Shown here: positions 1-9,525 of the stretch, piece by piece | How the letters are laid out: each line of letters opens with the position of its first letter | How positions within the stretch are numbered: position 1 is the stretch's first letter | Assembly (NCBI RefSeq): GCF_001676155.1 | Contig: NZ_LZEW01000001.1 | Span: forward strand, 1,240,001 to 1,304,000 | Length of the DNA stretch: 64,000 bases | Source: Morganella psychrotolerans | GTDB taxonomy: Bacteria; Pseudomonadota; Gammaproteobacteria; Enterobacterales; Enterobacteriaceae | Direction: 5' to 3' | Position numbers and translations under genes: made by a program | Notes under the pieces: model-generated | Seen by the model: the letters and a program-made list of their open reading frames with translations, nothing else | Told to the model about the DNA's origin: nothing | Database searches by the model: none

Positions 1-702
1 TCCACGCTGGAAAAAAATGAACGGATGCGCCGCGATTATATGGCGGATGTTTCCCACGAGCTGCGCACCCCGCTGGCAGTATTGCAGGGGGAGCTGGAAG
101 CCTTACAGGACGGGATCCGCCAATCCACCCCGGAAACACTCGCTTCCCTGCTGGCGGAAGTGCAGACTCTGACAAAACTGGTCAGTGACCTGCATCAGCT
201 CTCATTGTCTGATCGCGGCTCGCTCTCTTACCGCAAAGAGCCGTGTAACCTGTCCGATGTGATAAGCCGCTCGCTGGGCGTGTTCCGCCATCGTTTACAG
301 GAAAAAAATCTCAGCGTATCCGTCTCGCTGCCGGAAACACTTATGGTATTCGGCGATGACGCGCGCCTCGGGCAATTGTTTCATAATCTGCTGGAAAACA
401 GCCTGCGCTATACCGACAGCGGCGGTGAAATAGCCGTGACCGCACAACAGGATGATAAACAGATCTGCGTCGATTGGTCAGACAGCGCACCGGGTCTGAA
501 TGATGAGCAATTTACACAGATTTTCGAGCGTTTCTACCGCAGTGAGTCCTCACGCAACCGCGCCAGTGGCGGGTCTGGGCTGGGTCTTGCGATTTGTGAT
601 AAAATAACCGAAGCGCATCACGGGCAGATCAGTGCATCTGCATCCCCCCTCGGCGGCGTCACCATCACCCTGGTGCTGCCCCGTTCTGACACCCGGGAGT
701 AA
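1..702 (+). CDS. baeS: BaeS sensor histidine kinase, C-terminal part (cut by window start)
   Basis: This is the cytoplasmic kinase part of the BaeS envelope-stress sensor, which autophosphorylates and passes phosphate to BaeR to induce multidrug efflux genes. The frame is already open at base 1, so the sensor domain and true start lie upstream of the window. Visible are the H box [10 protein letters not shown] with the phospho-accepting histidine, the N box ([16 protein letters not shown]), a G1-type DSAPGL motif and the G2 box GGSGLGLAI. The wording around the H box matches E. coli BaeS closely. The stop is 5 nt before baeR, so the two are co-transcribed. Confidence 0.93.
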   Translation, partial: STLEKNERMRRDYMADVSHELRTPLAVLQGELEALQDGIRQSTPETLASLLAEVQTLTKLVSDLHQLSLSDRGSLSYRKEPCNLSDVISRSLGVFRHRLQEKNLSVSVSLPETLMVFGDDARLGQLFHNLLENSLRYTDSGGEIAVTAQQDDKQICVDWSDSAPGLNDEQFTQIFERFYRSESSRNRASGGSGLGLAICDKITEAHHGQISASASPLGGVTITLVLPRSDTRE

Positions 703-707
703 CCTGC

Positions 708-1427
708 ATGGAAGAGAATGCTGAACGTATCCTGATAGTGGAAGATGAGCCGAAACTGGCTCAGTTACTGATGGATTATCTGCACGCCGCTCACTACCGC
801 ACGCACTGGCTGGCGCGCGGCGGTGAAGTGACTGCCTGGGTGCAGGAGAACCGGCCTGATCTTATCCTGCTGGATTTAATGCTGCCGGAGAAAGATGGTC
901 TGACACTCTGTCGTGAAATCCGCCGGTTCAGTGACGTCCCCATTATGATGGTGACGGCAAAAACAGAAGAGATCGACCGCCTGCTGGGGCTCGAAATCGG
1001 CGCAGATGATTATGTCTGCAAGCCCTACAGCCCGCGTGAAGTGGTTGCCCGCATCAAGACGATTTTGCGCCGCTGTCAGCGCAATCAGGAGCCATCAGAG
1101 GATAAATCTGATGTACTGATTATTGATGAAGTAAATTATCAGGTGCGCAGCGGAGAGCATAGCTTGGATCTGACTCAGGTGGAATTTCGCCTGCTGCGCA
1201 CTATGGTGTCACAACCGGGCACCGTGCTTACGCGCAATCAATTGTTGGATAATCTGTATGATGATTACCGCGTTGTTACAGACCGCACCATTGACAGCCA
1301 CATTAAAAACCTGCGCCGGAAGCTGGAACAGTTAGATAACGGACGGGATTTTATACATTCGGTGTATGGACTGGGGTATCGCTGGGAAGGTGGTAATACA
1401 GAAATTATTACTGCCAATATTATATAG
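708..1427 (+). CDS. baeR: BaeR response regulator (OmpR family)
   Basis: DNA-binding partner of BaeS, 239 aa against about 240 in E. coli. The N-terminal receiver has the acidic pocket VEDE near residue 11, the phospho-acceptor Asp56 in [11 protein letters not shown] and the conserved Lys85 in MVTAKTEE. The C-terminal winged helix ends with [20 protein letters not shown] and a YGLGYRW terminal hairpin, typical of OmpR-type activators. In E. coli BaeR activates mdtABCD-baeSR, acrD and spy. The efflux genes expected upstream of baeS lie outside this window. The ATG follows a GGGAG ribosome site shared with the end of baeS. Confidence 0.95.
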   Translation: MEENAERILIVEDEPKLAQLLMDYLHAAHYRTHWLARGGEVTAWVQENRPDLILLDLMLPEKDGLTLCREIRRFSDVPIMMVTAKTEEIDRLLGLEIGADDYVCKPYSPREVVARIKTILRRCQRNQEPSEDKSDVLIIDEVNYQVRSGEHSLDLTQVEFRLLRTMVSQPGTVLTRNQLLDNLYDDYRVVTDRTIDSHIKNLRRKLEQLDNGRDFIHSVYGLGYRWEGGNTEIITANII

Positions 1428-1428
1428 T

Positions 1429-1562
1429 TATACCCAACGTCATTCAAGGTGCAGGCAGGTGGCAAGCTCTGACCGCCGGGGAGCATAGATAAACTATGTG
1501 ACCTGGCTGGCTGAGCGTAGCCAACGAACCTGCGGTTTGAATGAATAATGAATAAGGGTATA
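1429..1562 (+). repeat. ERIC element, full length
   Basis: It begins at tatacccaacgtcattca and ends at gaataagggtata, with the central gagcatagat...atgtgacc...gctgagcgtagccaacg core of ERIC/IRU elements. This copy has a small tandem duplication (gaataat) near its right end, which makes it about 8 bp longer than the copy at 4188. It starts immediately after the baeR stop and may form the 3' end of the baeSR transcript. Confidence 0.85.
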
Positions 1563-1563
1563 A

Positions 1564-1584
1564 ACGGCGGGCAAAACCCGCCGT
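1564..1584 (-). terminator. Hairpin at the 3' end of the 1592-2353 gene
   Basis: A perfect 8-bp stem, acggcggg / cccgccgt, with a 5-nt loop lies just after the stop of the minus-strand gene. It lacks a strong U tract, so it may be a stabilising hairpin or a weak terminator. Confidence 0.5.
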
Positions 1585-1591
1585 CTGACAC

Positions 1592-2353
1592 TCAGTTAAT
1601 CAGAGAAGGCGATTTGATCCGCGATACAATCTTCTCAAGCGTATTGTCGGCATCCTGTAATAAATCGGCTTTCGCGATACGGAATGTGCGATCCAACTCT
1701 GCGGTTTTGATGTGTAATTTAATCATTGCACGGCTTTCACTGACAAGTGAAAACGCACTCAGCGGCGCTTCATAGCAGATAGCGTACTGACTCGGGGTAA
1801 ACAGCAGGTTATCACCCACAATGGCCAGCATCGGGTAATACTGAATGCGCCGTCCGTTAATAAACAGCACAATGCCCACGGCAACCATCAGCCCGCCGAT
1901 ATCCATACCGACAAACAAAATACCCACACCGACAGCCGCCAATATCAGCGCCATATTCATCTGGCGCTGTTTATTAAATTTCAGCAGCACCTCAAACGGT
2001 AATTGTGCCAGTTTCGGTACCGGTTTCAGTGACTGATACACGGCGCGGTTATAGTCGTATAAGCTGCCGGCAATAAACACAAATCCCAGCGGAACAAAGA
2101 TAATACCGCCGATCATCGCCAGGATCATGGACAGCTTCGGCTGGCTGCGTAAAAACGCAAGACTGGCTAACTGCGCCACAAGCCCGCCGCCCATCAGCAT
2201 TTTCACTGCCGGTATAACTTCCAGCAGTTGCTGCATCTGATAATCCAGCTCGTCGCGGTACGGCTCAAGAGCGGATGGGATCCAGGAAATAATTCCCCAG
2301 AAAATCAGGTTCAGAGCCAGACCGACCCACACTGCAATATGTCGTTTTTCCAT
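1592..2353 (-). CDS. Unidentified inner-membrane protein
   Basis: I do not recognise this family. The 253-aa product has hydrophobic segments near residues 7-25, 55-70, 77-100 and 134-166, so about four or five membrane spans. A soluble C-terminal domain of roughly 85 residues (from NGRRIQYYPMLAIVGDN) follows, with a beta-rich look resembling a PH-like or YcxB-type fold. That resemblance is only a guess. It stands alone, divergent from trhP and converging on baeSR, with a hairpin after its stop. No catalytic motif is visible. Membrane location is well supported; function is unknown. Confidence 0.75.
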   Translation of the reverse strand: MEKRHIAVWVGLALNLIFWGIISWIPSALEPYRDELDYQMQQLLEVIPAVKMLMGGGLVAQLASLAFLRSQPKLSMILAMIGGIIFVPLGFVFIAGSLYDYNRAVYQSLKPVPKLAQLPFEVLLKFNKQRQMNMALILAAVGVGILFVGMDIGGLMVAVGIVLFINGRRIQYYPMLAIVGDNLLFTPSQYAICYEAPLSAFSLVSESRAMIKLHIKTAELDRTFRIAKADLLQDADNTLEKIVSRIKSPSLIN

Positions 2354-2477
2354 GTATCCACGCTGTAACAGGCAATAGTGAATGATATATATACGGCGAA
2401 TGTTAACGCCATATCAATAATTTGGCGAAACTATAGCAAATCAGCATCGGATGTTCATGCCATTTTCAGTAATTTAT

Positions 2478-2506
2478 TTGATACCGGCTCCCGGTCGCGC
2501 TAGAAT
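2478..2506 (+). promoter_or_regulatory. sigma-70 promoter for trhP
   Basis: A TTGATA -35 box and a TAGAAT -10 box are separated by exactly 17 nt, about 65 nt before the trhP start. The leader that follows carries a small perfect hairpin, ccctgcc/ggcaggg, at 2524-2542. Confidence 0.6.
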
Positions 2507-2571
2507 CCCGAGCCTTAATTACGCCCTGCCTTACCGGCAGGGTGCTGACTTGAACTCAGACGGAATACAAC

Positions 2572-3962
2572 ATGTTTACACCTGAATTACTCTCTCCGGC
2601 GGGATCGCTGAAGAATATGCGCTATGCGTTTGCTTATGGTGCCGATGCCGTTTATGCGGGACAACCCCGCTACAGCCTGCGCGTGCGTAACAACGAATTC
2701 AATCACGAAAACCTCGCAATAGGCATTAAAGAAGCCCACGAACAGGGCAAACGATTCTATGTCGTGGTGAATATCGCGCCTCATAATGCCAAACTGAAAA
2801 CCTTTATCCGTGATCTGGAACCGGTCATTGCGATGGAGCCGGATGCACTGATTATGTCTGATCCCGGCCTTATCATGATGGTGCGCGAGCACTTCCCGCA
2901 GATGGACATCCATTTATCTGTCCAGGCGAATGCCGTTAACTGGGCGACAGTGAAATTCTGGCATCAGATGGGACTGACCCGTGTGATCCTCTCCCGCGAA
3001 CTGTCTCTTGAAGAGATAGCCGATATCCGCAAAAATGTGCCGGAAATCGAGCTGGAAGTCTTTGTCCACGGCGCGCTGTGTATGGCTTACTCCGGCCGCT
3101 GCCTGCTCTCCGGATATATCAATAAGCGCGACCCGAACCAGGGTACCTGCACCAATGCCTGCCGCTGGGAATATAAAGTGGAAGAAGGCAAAGAAGATGT
3201 GGTCGGTAATATTGTCCACAAGCAGGAGCCTATCCGGGTAAAAAATATTGAACCAACCCTCGGTGCCGGTGCACCGACTGACAAAGTGTTCATGATTGAA
3301 GAAGCACAGCGTCCGGGTGAATATATGACCGCGTTCGAAGATGAGCACGGCACTTATATTATGAACTCCAAAGATCTGCGGGCAATCGAGCACGTAGAGA
3401 AGCTGACACAGATGGGTGTGCATTCCCTGAAAATTGAAGGACGCACAAAATCCTTCTATTACTGCGCCCGCACCGCACAGGTTTACCGCCGCGCCATTGA
3501 TGACGCCGTTGCCGGAAAACCGTTTGATGCATCCCTGCTGACTACGCTCGAAGGTCTGGCACATCGTGGTTACACAGAAGGCTTCCTGCGCCGTCATACC
3601 CATGAGTCTTATCAGACCTATGAGTACGGTTACTCTGTTTCCGATTCGCAGCAGTTTGTCGGTGAATTTACCGGTAAACGTGTGGATGGTCTTGCCGAAG
3701 TCGATGTGAAAAATAAATTTCTTGTCGGCGACAGCTGGAACTGATGACGCCGGACGGCAATATCAGCTTCACTCTGGATTCAATAACCACCCGTAAAGGT
3801 GAATCCACTGATGTGGCACCGGGTAACGGACATATTGTATATCTGCCGGTTCCTGATGATGTTGACCTGGAATTTGCTTTGCTTATCCGTAACTTACCGG
3901 GTACAAGCACACGTAACCCGCATGTTCCTGACGCCATTGATGCCGCTGCGGCAACAAAATAG
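2572..3962 (+). CDS. trhP: TrhP (YegQ) tRNA uridine-5-hydroxylation protein, frameshifted in this sequence
   Basis: Peptidase U32-family protein. In E. coli, TrhP is needed for prephenate-dependent 5-hydroxylation of U34 in tRNAs. Family cysteines are seen in CMAYSGRC, GTCTNAC and FYYCART, with the family signature VFVHGALC. The first frame stops at 3742 (...GDSWN). The second frame from 3741 continues as LMTPDGN and ends RNPH..., exactly as E. coli YegQ does. One C is missing after base 3735 (family GDSLELMTP). The restored protein is about 463 aa against 453 in E. coli, with a short extra C-tail. The frameshift may be a sequencing error. It has its own promoter, and cyaR follows as in E. 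coli. Confidence 0.9.
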
Positions 3963-3978
3963 GTAAATGTTCTGAATT

Positions 3979-4021
3979 TTCGAAACCGATCACAACAATC
4001 ACTCCGGTTATTTCGTAGTAT
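3979..4021 (+). promoter_or_regulatory. cyaR promoter with CRP site
   Basis: A CRP-like site, TTCGA-N6-TCACA, spans 3979-3994. A TAGTAT -10 box lies at 4016-4021, with no good -35 box. If transcription starts at 4028 the CRP site is centred at -41.5, the class II position. E. coli CyaR is known to be CRP-activated, so the geometry fits. The left half-site is degenerate. Confidence 0.55.
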
Positions 4022-4027
4022 CGGACG

Positions 4028-4114
4028 AGAAAATGAAGAACTAAAACGTTTATTATAATTCAGGAACCACCTCCTTAGTTGGCTCAATCTCCCTTGAGCC
4101 AACCTTTTCTTTTT
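4028..4114 (+). ncRNA. cyaR: CyaR (RyeE) Hfq-binding small RNA
   Basis: The stretch caggaaccacctccttag at 4061-4078 is the hallmark of CyaR, whose CCUCC core pairs with ribosome sites of targets such as ompX, nadE and luxS in E. coli. It is followed directly by a 9-bp terminator stem, gttggctca/tgagccaac (4078-4103), whose loop atctccct also matches E. coli, and then a U-rich tail. The position just after trhP(yegQ) is the same as in E. coli, and the length of about 87 nt is the family length. The 5' end is inferred from the -10 box. Confidence 0.88.
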
Positions 4115-4187
4115 GTGCGATCCCCCTCTTTTTCCGACAAATCACTGGCATATCTGTATTTCGTTAGCTATTTTTAAATAATTAAAC

Positions 4188-4313
4188 TATACCCAACGTC
4201 ATTCAGGATGCAGGCAGGCGGCAAGGGAAGACTGAGGGGGAGCATACATCAGTATGTGACCCGGCTGGCTGAGCGTAGCCAACGCACCTGCAGTTTGAAT
4301 GAATAAGGGTATA
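4188..4313 (+). repeat. ERIC element, full length (126 bp)
   Basis: Complete copy between cyaR and yegS, with both termini (tataccc...gggtata) and the central core gagcatacatcagtatgtgac. The 126-bp length matches the E. coli ERIC consensus length. Confidence 0.88.
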
Positions 4314-4328
4314 ATACGGAGTCACTAA

Positions 4329-5228
4329 ATGACCACTCCCCATCTATTAGTTCTTAACGGAAAACGCGCCTCAGATGAACGTATCCGTCAGGCAGTACAA
4401 CACCTGCGGGACACCGGTGAAAACATTCAGGTACGTGTAACGTGGGAGTCTGATGATATTCCCCGTTTTGTTCAGGAAGCGGTCTCCCTCAATGCCGCCA
4501 CCGTCATTGCCGCCGGTGGCGACGGAACAATCAATGCGGTATGTAATGCATTAATGCAGCGCCCCTCAGAGAAACGCCCTGTTCTCGGCATCCTGCCGCT
4601 TGGCACTGCCAACGACTTCGCTACTGCTGCCGGTATTCCGGCTGACCTGACTGATGCGCTGATGCTGGCGGTAAAAGGTAATGTCACCGCCATTGATATT
4701 GGCTGCGTCAATGAATCACGTTATTTCATCAATATGGCAACAGGCGGGTTTGGTCCGAAAATCACCACCGATACCCCGGAGCCTCTGAAAAAGAGCCTCG
4801 GCGGAGCTGCCTATTTTCTCCACGGCTTAACCCGTCAGGATCTGCTGAAAGCCGATCACTGCACCATCAGTTGTGACGATTTTCACTGGCAGGATGATGC
4901 GCTGGTGATTGGTGTGGGAAATGGCTGTCAGGCCGGGGGCGGACACCGGATCTGTCCGGATGCCCGAATCAATGACGGTCTGCTTAATCTATCCATTCTG
5001 CCGGAGCGAAACTGGCCGCGATCACTGTGGAATACTCTGTTTAACGAGGGTAGCGCAGACGGCGTAATCATGAAATACAGCGCACATATCACGATCACCT
5101 CAAAGCACGATATGGTGTTTAACCTGGACGGAGAGCCGCTGACAGGACAGCAATTTGACTTTCAGCTGCTGCCTGAAGCGATCCAGTGCCGGTTGCCGCC
5201 ACACTGCGGGTTGTTATCTTCAACATAA
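4329..5228 (+). CDS. yegS: YegS lipid kinase
   Basis: Diacylglycerol kinase-like catalytic domain protein of 299 aa, the same length as E. coli YegS. It phosphorylates phosphatidylglycerol in vitro; its in vivo role is unclear. The nucleotide-binding motif AAGGDGTINAV lies near residue 62 and LPLGTANDFA near residue 95. FNLDGEPL near the C-terminus is the second family signature. The ATG is preceded by GGAG at a good distance. It sits between ERIC copies in a region colinear with E. coli (baeR-yegQ-cyaR-yegS-fbaB). Confidence 0.92.
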   Translation: MTTPHLLVLNGKRASDERIRQAVQHLRDTGENIQVRVTWESDDIPRFVQEAVSLNAATVIAAGGDGTINAVCNALMQRPSEKRPVLGILPLGTANDFATAAGIPADLTDALMLAVKGNVTAIDIGCVNESRYFINMATGGFGPKITTDTPEPLKKSLGGAAYFLHGLTRQDLLKADHCTISCDDFHWQDDALVIGVGNGCQAGGGHRICPDARINDGLLNLSILPERNWPRSLWNTLFNEGSADGVIMKYSAHITITSKHDMVFNLDGEPLTGQQFDFQLLPEAIQCRLPPHCGLLSST

Positions 5229-5251
5229 TCTATGACAATCCGTGACAATTT

Positions 5252-5323
5252 TATAACCAACGTCATTCAGAATGCAGGCTTCCCTGCACCAACGAACCTG
5301 CGGTTTGAATGAATAAGGCTATT
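5252..5323 (+). repeat. ERIC fragment with internal deletion
   Basis: Both ERIC ends are present (tataaccaacgtcattcag and tttgaatgaataaggctat) but most of the central hairpin is missing, leaving about 70 bp. Confidence 0.75.
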
Positions 5324-5377
5324 ACCCAACGTCATTCACACCACCAACGAACCGGCGGCTTGAATGAATAAGGGTAT
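5321..5377 (+). repeat. ERIC fragment, back to back with the previous one
   Basis: A second shortened copy, attacccaacgtcattcac...ttgaatgaataagggtatt, directly abuts the copy at 5252. It supplies an upstream in-frame ATG for fbaB that should not be taken as the real start. Confidence 0.75.
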
Positions 5378-5408
5378 TACACGTTACAGAAACCGGAGTT
5401 TACATACC

Positions 5409-6458
5409 ATGACTGATATCGTTAAATTGTTAGGCAATGATGCTTCTTCCCTTCTCGGACATACCTGCACTACCATTGCAAAAGAAAATCTTTATCTGCC
5501 GGGCGATGATTTCGTCACCCGCGTGATGATGGACAACAACCGCCCGAATACAGTCCTGCGCTCTATGCAGTCACTGTTTAGTCACGGACGGCTGGCGGGC
5601 ACCGGTTATCTGTCTATTTTGCCGGTCGATCAGGGTGTTGAACACTCAGCCGGTGCGTCATTTGCAGCAAACCCGCTCTATTTTGATCCGAAAAATATTG
5701 TGGAACTCGCCATCGAAGCCGGCTGTAACTGTGTCGCGTCAACTTACGGCGTACTGGCATCTGTCGCCCGCCGCTACGCACACCGTATTCCGTTCCTGGT
5801 TAAAATCAACCACAACGAAACCCTGAGCTTACCGGCACAATATGACCAGACTCTGTATGCCAGTGTAGATCAGGCGTTTGAAATGGGTGCCGTTGCCGTG
5901 GGTGCAACAATTTACTTCGGCTCACCTGAATCCCGCCGTCAGATTGAAGAAATTTCCGCCGCCTTTGAACGCGCCCACGAGTTGGGTATGGTGACAGTGC
6001 TGTGGGCGTATCTGCGCAATCCTGAGTTCAAAAAAGATGGCGTTGATTACCATGCCAGTGCTGACTTAACCGGGCAGGCTAACCACCTTGCAGCAACGAT
6101 TGGTGCCGATATCGTTAAACAGAAAATGGCGGAAAACAACGGCGGCTTTAACGCCATCGGTTTCGGTCACACTGATGAGCGGGTCTACAGCAAACTGACC
6201 ACGGAGAATCCGATTGATCTTGTGCGTTATCAGCTGGCGAACTGCTATATGGGGCGTGCGGGGCTTATCAACTCAGGTGGTGCATCCGGCACCAATGATA
6301 TGGCTGATGCTGTGCGTACTGCGGTGATTAACAAGCGTGCGGGCGGAATGGGGCTGATTCTGGGGCGCAAAGCCTTTAAGAAATCGATGAAAGACGGGGT
6401 TGCATTAATCAATGCGGTGCAGGATGTGTATCTCGATAAGAATGTGACGATTGCGTAA
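5409..6458 (+). CDS. fbaB: FbaB class I fructose-bisphosphate aldolase
   Basis: Class I (Schiff-base, DhnA-type) aldolase that interconverts fructose 1,6-bisphosphate with DHAP and glyceraldehyde 3-phosphate, mainly in gluconeogenic growth. The 349-aa product is nearly colinear with E. coli FbaB (350 aa), with conserved stretches [43 protein letters not shown] and GRKAFKKS. I chose the ATG at 5409 because it gives the family N-terminus MTDIVKLL and follows GGAG. The longer reading starts inside an ERIC repeat. A short hairpin, gaaaaca/tgttttc, follows the stop. Confidence 0.95.
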   Translation: MTDIVKLLGNDASSLLGHTCTTIAKENLYLPGDDFVTRVMMDNNRPNTVLRSMQSLFSHGRLAGTGYLSILPVDQGVEHSAGASFAANPLYFDPKNIVELAIEAGCNCVASTYGVLASVARRYAHRIPFLVKINHNETLSLPAQYDQTLYASVDQAFEMGAVAVGATIYFGSPESRRQIEEISAAFERAHELGMVTVLWAYLRNPEFKKDGVDYHASADLTGQANHLAATIGADIVKQKMAENNGGFNAIGFGHTDERVYSKLTTENPIDLVRYQLANCYMGRAGLINSGGASGTNDMADAVRTAVINKRAGGMGLILGRKAFKKSMKDGVALINAVQDVYLDKNVTIA

Positions 6459-6499
6459 TCCTGAAAACACGGGCTGTTTTCTGTCAGTCCGGTGAACCT

Positions 6500-6602
6500 G
6501 CGGATAACGGGCAAAACGAAAAGACGCTGTAAATACTTCCCTGTACGCTCAGGCGCGTCATCCATGACGCGCATGCTTTTCGTTCTGCTGCCCGTTATCC
6601 GC
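6500..6602. repeat. Long inverted repeat in the fbaB/rluF convergent gap
   Basis: The outer arms gcggataacgggca...acgaaaag (6500-6523) and cttttcgtt...tgcccgttatccgc (6576-6602) pair over about 24 bp with a 3-nt bulge. Inside is a second perfect hairpin, gcgcgtca/tgacgcgc, at 6553-6572. The whole would fold into a long cruciform or RNA stem between two convergent genes. It could be a dispersed repeat or a bidirectional terminator; no second copy was seen in the window. Confidence 0.65.
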
Positions 6603-6644
6603 ATTATTACATCAGCGGCAGATAATTTTATAACAAACGCAGTG

Positions 6645-7539
6645 TTATCTTTTCTTCTTCTTTCTGCCTGCCTGATTAAAGCGCTGCCGGTTGTTCTCTG
6701 TGCTGCTCTCTTTTTTTCTTCTGTTTATCAGATCCCGGATAAACAGGCGGTGCAACATTCACTTTGATATCCCGCTTCTGCGGTTTAGCCGCCGGTTTTT
6801 TGACTTTTTTATCTTCTGATGATGATTTTTCAATCGCATCAAAGAGTTCCATCAACTCATCATCCGTTAAATCACGCCATTCGCCCACCGGTAACCCGGT
6901 CAGGCTGATATTCATGATACGCACGCGCTCAAGTTTAGTGACTTCATAACCAAAATGTTCACACATCCGGCGGATCTGGCGGTTAAGCCCCTGAACCAGC
7001 GTGATACGAAAAGCAAAAGGCGCTTCCTGCTTCACCTTACATTTTTTAGTCACGGTGCCCAGAATCGGCACACCGGCGCTCATGCCGCTGATAAACTCAT
7101 CCGTCACCGGCTTGTTGACCGTTACCACATACTCTTTCTGATGATCATTACCCGCACGCAGGATTTTATTCACCAGGTCACCGTGGTTTGTCAGAAAAAT
7201 CAATCCCTGAGAGTCTTTATCCAGGCGACCTATCGGGAAAACACGCTCGCTGTGATTGACAAAATCGACAATATTATTTTTCTCGCCCGCCTCTGTCGTA
7301 CTGACAATGCCGACCGGTTTATTCAGCGCGATTAAGACCAGGTTATCCTGCTCCCGCGCTTCAATAAGCTGTCCGTTAACTTTCACTACGTCACCAGGCA
7401 TCACCTGCGAGCCGATAGCCGCACGTTTGCCGTTGATAATCACCAGCCCCTGCTCAATATAGCGGTCTGCATCACGGCGGGAGCAGATGCCGCTTTCGCT
7501 GATATATTTGTTAAGACGTACAGACGAATCAGTTTCCAT
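6645..7539 (-). CDS. rluF: RluF 23S rRNA pseudouridine(2604) synthase, C-tail frameshifted
   Basis: Isomerises U2604 of 23S rRNA (and U35 of tRNA-Tyr in E. coli). An N-terminal S4 RNA-binding domain ([15 protein letters not shown]) is followed by the RsuA-type catalytic domain with Asp in [10 protein letters not shown] and the motif [17 protein letters not shown]. The start at 7539 gives [12 protein letters not shown] and has a GGGGGAAG ribosome site. The literal frame ends at 6676. Removing one base from the T7 run at 6711-6717 instead gives a tail ending NQAGRKKKR, like E. coli RluF (PGRKKKGR), and stops at 6645. The core enzyme is intact either way. Confidence 0.92.
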
Positions 7540-7586
7540 ATCTTCCCCCTGAAAAGCGCGCAATATACACGAATTACCGCGTTATA

Positions 7587-8384
7587 TCACCACCACTGAT
7601 AAAAATGGTGAACCGGCCCCTGTCCGCGCCCGACATCCAGGCTGTCTGCCGCTGCCAGCGCACCGTGTAAATACTGTTTTGCCGCCGCAACCGTGTCATA
7701 CCAATCCGCACACTGCGGGCGCAATGCCGCCAGTGCCGCAGACAAGGTACATCCGGTACCGTGACTATTTTTGGTCGCAATCCGCGGGGAGGTAAAGCGG
7801 CAACTGCCTTCCGGTAAAAATAGCCAGTCAGGGCTTTCCGCGCTGTCAAGATGCCCGCCTTTCAGTAATACCGCTTTTGCACCCGCCGCCAGTAAGGCCC
7901 CGCCCTGCTCCTGCATCATTTTTTCATTGGTGGCAGGGTCAGTTTTCAGCAGTGCTGCGGCTTCCGGCAGATTCGGCGTGATAATGGATACATGAGGAAG
8001 TAATACTGACATCAATGAATCAACGGCATCGGCGTTTAACAGCGGATCGCCGCTTTTCGCCAACATCACGGTGTCCAGCACCACACAGGGTAATGCATAT
8101 TGCCGCAATTTATCCGCCACAACCTCAATCACCGCCGCATTGGATAGCATGCCTATCTTGCTGCTGTCGATGCGCACATCCGTTAACACCGCATCCATCT
8201 GAGCGGCAATGAAATCAGGATCAACCGGATAAACAGAATTCACACCACAGGTATTTTGTGCCACCAGCGCGGTCATTACTGTTGTGCCGTAAACACCTAA
8301 TGCCGAAAACGTTTTTAAATCGGCCTGAATACCCGCGCCACCACTCGGGTCAGTTCCGGCAATCGTTAATGCATTAATTCTCAC
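7587..8384 (-). CDS. thiD: ThiD hydroxymethylpyrimidine/phosphomethylpyrimidine kinase
   Basis: Carries out two successive phosphorylations of 4-amino-5-hydroxymethyl-2-methylpyrimidine in thiamine synthesis. The 265-aa length matches E. coli ThiD (266). Ribokinase-family features are the substrate loop GTDPSGGAGIQADLKTF at the N-terminus and the anion-hole/catalytic motif SHGTGCTLSAALAA near the C-terminus. No thiM is adjacent in the window; the gene stands alone, transcribed toward rluF with a gap of about 47 nt. No TPP riboswitch was recognised in the short upstream region before the ERIC copy at 8481. Confidence 0.95.
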   Translation of the reverse strand: MRINALTIAGTDPSGGAGIQADLKTFSALGVYGTTVMTALVAQNTCGVNSVYPVDPDFIAAQMDAVLTDVRIDSSKIGMLSNAAVIEVVADKLRQYALPCVVLDTVMLAKSGDPLLNADAVDSLMSVLLPHVSIITPNLPEAAALLKTDPATNEKMMQEQGGALLAAGAKAVLLKGGHLDSAESPDWLFLPEGSCRFTSPRIATKNSHGTGCTLSAALAALRPQCADWYDTVAAAKQYLHGALAAADSLDVGRGQGPVHHFYQWW

Positions 8385-8480
8385 CTGTGCTCCTGTTTAT
8401 TCCGCCCGGAAACCGCATAATTAATTATACGCATATGCCTGCGGGAAACCACCGCCCATGACGGTCATTCTTTAGCTGTT

Positions 8481-8606
8481 TATACCCTTATTCATTCAAA
8501 CTGCAGGTTCGTTGGCAGCATGAAGCCCGCCGGGTCACATACTTGTGTATGCTCCCCGGCAATCGGAGCTTGCCGCCTTCCTGCATCTTGAATGACGTTG
8601 GGTATA
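8481..8606 (-). repeat. ERIC element, full length, inverted
   Basis: A full 126-bp copy in the opposite orientation (tataccctta ... gacgttgggtata), lying between thiD and the cspE terminator. Confidence 0.88.
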
Positions 8607-8632
8607 TATGAAATTACCTGAAAAATGAGCAT

Positions 8633-8664
8633 AAAAAAAACCCCGCGCCGGTAAGGGCACGGGG
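8633..8664 (-). terminator. Rho-independent terminator of cspE
   Basis: Read on the minus strand, a GC-rich stem (CCCCG-GCC with one mismatch) is followed by eight U residues, about 110 nt after the cspE stop. Confidence 0.8.
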
Positions 8665-8773
8665 TCTGAATTTGCGTCAGTGATATACACTCGTCATGAT
8701 AACGGCTATAAGGCTGTCGCATTCATTACGTTAACAGAACATATATCAGAGGCAGATAATCTGCCGGTGATGA

Positions 8774-8983
8774 TTATGCGCCGGTGACGTTAGCCGCAGC
8801 AGGACCTTTAGGACCATCCTGCACTTCGAATTCAACTTGTTGGCCTTCAGCAAGTGTTTTAAATCCGTCGGTCATGATTGCAGAGAAATGTACGAATACA
8901 TCTTTGCTGCCATCAGCTGGAGTGATGAAACCAAAACCTTTTGATTCGTTAAACCACTTAACCGTGCCTTTAAGTTTAGCCAT
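8774..8983 (-). CDS. cspE: CspE-type cold shock protein
   Basis: A 69-aa single OB-fold RNA chaperone that binds single-stranded nucleic acid and melts RNA hairpins. RNP1 (KGFGFI) and RNP2 (DVFVHF) are both intact, and the C-terminus [10 protein letters not shown] is typical of CspC/CspE. I chose the ATG at 8983 ([14 protein letters not shown]). The longer reading would add ten non-family residues, and a TAGGA ribosome site lies just before this ATG. Its neighbour is pagP, as in E. coli, which favours cspE over cspC, although here the two are divergent. Confidence 0.88.
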   Translation of the reverse strand: MAKLKGTVKWFNESKGFGFITPADGSKDVFVHFSAIMTDGFKTLAEGQQVEFEVQDGPKGPAAANVTGA

Positions 8984-9420
8984 TGATAAAATTCCTATCC
9001 TACAAATTGCCAATATTATGGCGAATACAAACTAGTCGTTACTGCTTAAAAAACAGAAGCGTACCTCGTTTACCCATTTGAGTTATCACATAGGATAGTC
9101 CGGAAATCAAGTTGTTTTTTCCGGGGGAAGATCTGGTGCACATATTTAGAAATATTAATAACCGATTCCGGTAATATTATGCACAAATTTCATAACCTCT
9201 TGTGTTTTAACACATAACGATTTTTCAGTTTTGTGCCTTTTTTAAAAGACAGGTAAGGTTCTCTGGTTCATCATTTCCACACTAAGAATCGGGCTGTTAT
9301 CTTAGCGTATGGCTATTTTATTTGGCTTTAAATCAGTTTGACTGTGTGAAAATGATATGACGTTTATGTTATTATCATTGTAGTCTATAAATTAACATTT
9401 CTTGTTATCAGCAAGATATG
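8984..9420. other. Divergent regulatory region between cspE and pagP
   Basis: No gene is visible. On the minus strand TTGATT near 9106 and TGATAA near 9087 could form the cspE promoter, giving a leader of about 100 nt; this is weak evidence. The rest is AT-rich without a clear site. I could not establish a PhoP box for pagP. Confidence 0.4.
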
Positions 9421-9483
9421 CTCAATTCAGGATGCAGGCAGGCGACGAACTCAGCCGGGCATCCGGAAGTATGATGAATATAG
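9421..9483 (+). repeat. Degenerate ERIC fragment upstream of pagP
   Basis: Contains attcaggatgcaggcaggcg and an end resembling the E. coli ERIC end (ggaagtatgatgaatata), with the central core missing. Confidence 0.6.
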
Positions 9484-9525
9484 CCGTTTTGAAAGAATGG
9501 ATTATTGTTACACCAGGAGTCATTC

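Noticed and set aside
2914-3603. A 229-codon antisense frame inside trhP
   Set aside because: The sense strand encodes highly conserved TrhP; the antisense product has no recognisable domain.
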